Made by a program: the position numbers and the translations under genes | Notes under the pieces: generated by a model | The model's input: only the letters and a program-made list of their open reading frames with translations | What the model was told of the DNA's origin: nothing | Database searches by the model: none | Origin: DATLYH01 sp035575035 | Lineage (GTDB): Bacteria; Planctomycetota; Planctomycetia; Gemmatales; Gemmataceae | NCBI GenBank assembly: GCA_035575035.1 | Contig: DATLYH010000038.1 | Location: 1-41,506, forward strand | Reading direction: 5' to 3' | Length of the DNA: 41,506 nt | Shown: in pieces, positions 40,593-41,506 of the stretch | How the letters are laid out: every line of letters starts with the position of its first letter | How positions within the stretch are numbered: position 1 is the stretch's first letter

Positions 40593-41453
40593 ATGCCGGA
40601 GTTTCCCTCCCTGCCCCCGGTCGCAACCGAGCCGGTCAGCGTGGTGCTGTCGGCCCACAATGAAGAGACCCACCTTGAAGAGGTCCTGGGCCGATGGATC
40701 GGCTTCCTCAACGGACTGGGACGTGCTTACGAGGTTCTGCTGGTGGACGACGGCAGCACCGACCGCACCGTCGAACGCGCCGAGCAGCTGGCGGCACGCC
40801 ACCCGCGTGTCCGGCTGTTGCGGCACCCGATTCGGCAGGGGGAGGGAGCCGCCCTGCGGACTGGCGTGGCGGCCGCCGAGCACCCGCTGCTGGCCCATGC
40901 CCCGTGCGATCTGCGCTTTCGGCCCGAGGAGTTGAAGAAGCTGCTCGCCGAGATCGACAAGGTCCACCTGGTTTCCGGCTTTCGCGTCTGTCGGCCGGTC
41001 CCCGGTTGGCTGCGCGGCCTGGGGCGGCTTTACCGTGGCCTGGCCCGTTGGCTGTTTGCCGTGTCGATCGAGCCGCTGCCGGGCTGGCTCGGTTGGCGGG
41101 AACATGTCCGCCGCTACGTCGCCCGCGCCCTCTTCGGCGTCCGGCTTCGGGATGTCGGCTGTCCCTTCCGCTTGTTCCGCCGGTCCGTCTTCGCCCGCCT
41201 ACCGATTCAGTCAGACGGCCCCTTCGCCCATGTCGAGGTGCTGGCCAAGGCCAACTTCCTGGGGCATATCATGACCGAGGTCCCGGTTACCTATCAGCCG
41301 CGCCCGGATGAACGTGCCGCGCGGTGGTCCTTTGCCGAGGTTCGCCGCGTTTTCTCGGCTCCCGACTTCGGCCCGCCTGTGCTCCCCGAGCCGGGGCAGG
41401 CTGCGCAGCCCCCGGAGACCGGCCCGGGGCCGCAGGGCGGGTTGGAAGCCTGA
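40593..41453 (+). CDS. family 2 glycosyltransferase
   Basis: 286 residues. The GT-A fold start SVVLSAHNEETHLEEVL is followed by VLLVDDGSTDRTVERAE (nucleotide-sugar aspartates) and LLRHPIRQGEGAALRTGV, as in polyprenol-phosphate sugar transferases (DPM1/DPG synthase-like). Acceptor-side motifs include DVGCPFRLFRRSVF and VEVLAKANFLGHIMTEVPVTY. No C-terminal membrane helices are present; instead a Pro/Gly-rich tail ends the protein. Product and acceptor are unknown. It stands on its own at the right edge of the window. Confidence 0.9.
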   Translation: MPEFPSLPPVATEPVSVVLSAHNEETHLEEVLGRWIGFLNGLGRAYEVLLVDDGSTDRTVERAEQLAARHPRVRLLRHPIRQGEGAALRTGVAAAEHPLLAHAPCDLRFRPEELKKLLAEIDKVHLVSGFRVCRPVPGWLRGLGRLYRGLARWLFAVSIEPLPGWLGWREHVRRYVARALFGVRLRDVGCPFRLFRRSVFARLPIQSDGPFAHVEVLAKANFLGHIMTEVPVTYQPRPDERAARWSFAEVRRVFSAPDFGPPVLPEPGQAAQPPETGPGPQGGLEA

Positions 41454-41506
41454 CCTCGCCTTCGCTTTGCCCTTGACCGGCGGTGCCACCTCCCGTATCG
41501 TCTTGC

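Overview
The window is high-GC bacterial DNA that most resembles a planctomycete, perhaps of the Gemmata type. That assignment is inference. It rests on the serine/threonine kinase with a pectate-lyase-like tail, the abundant RHS proteins, the many short hairpin repeats and the codon use; no rRNA or other phylogenetic marker is present.

Layout. 1-3.6 kb: the 3' part of an RHS/YD-repeat gene ends at an IS4/ISH3-like element (1374-2700, transposase broken by an amber codon), followed by a frameshifted hypothetical gene. 3.9-15.0 kb is an ordinary chromosomal stretch: a small conserved protein, an ABC-2 transporter pair, thrC, dapB, a membrane serine/threonine kinase, an aldo/keto reductase and an acyl-CoA dehydrogenase. 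15.0-20.3 kb is a graveyard: a truncated four-helix-bundle gene, an IS1-like remnant, an intact IS630 element in TA, an unidentified gene of lower GC, an RHS core remnant, a frameshifted toxin tail with an immunity-like gene, and a decayed IS.

20.5-39.1 kb reads as a defence island. It starts with a three-gene DISARM-like operon: a DUF1998 helicase with a C-terminal nuclease-like domain, a DrmD-like SNF2 helicase, and an Eco57I/DrmMI-like adenine methylase. A TIGR04255-family gene and two unknown genes follow. Next is a leftward XRE repressor-ImmA/IrrE metallopeptidase pair with a downstream small gene. Divergent from it is a compact ubiquitin-like operon: a single Ubl ending in Gly-Gly, an E2-like protein with no cysteine, and a JAB-E1 fusion. 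The XRE and Ubl operons share a 126-bp intergenic region in which two good sigma70-type promoters use the same palindromic -35 hexamer. 39.1-41.5 kb holds hairpin repeats, a ligD fragment, a proline-rich protein and a family-2 glycosyltransferase.

A second theme runs through the window: inverted arrays of short degenerate repeats. One repeat family encloses a four-helix-bundle (23S-intervening-sequence type) gene inside the methylase ORF, and the methylase frame stays open across it. Another encloses a GxxExxY gene between two defence genes. Arm-only copies sit in frame elsewhere in the methylase. Arrays with other repeat units interrupt the kinase catalytic domain and supply the ribosome-binding site of thrC. 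The two best candidates for something undescribed are the cysteine-less Ubl operon under apparent CapH/CapP-like control, and the gene-carrying inverted arrays that tolerate or exploit in-frame insertion into coding sequence.
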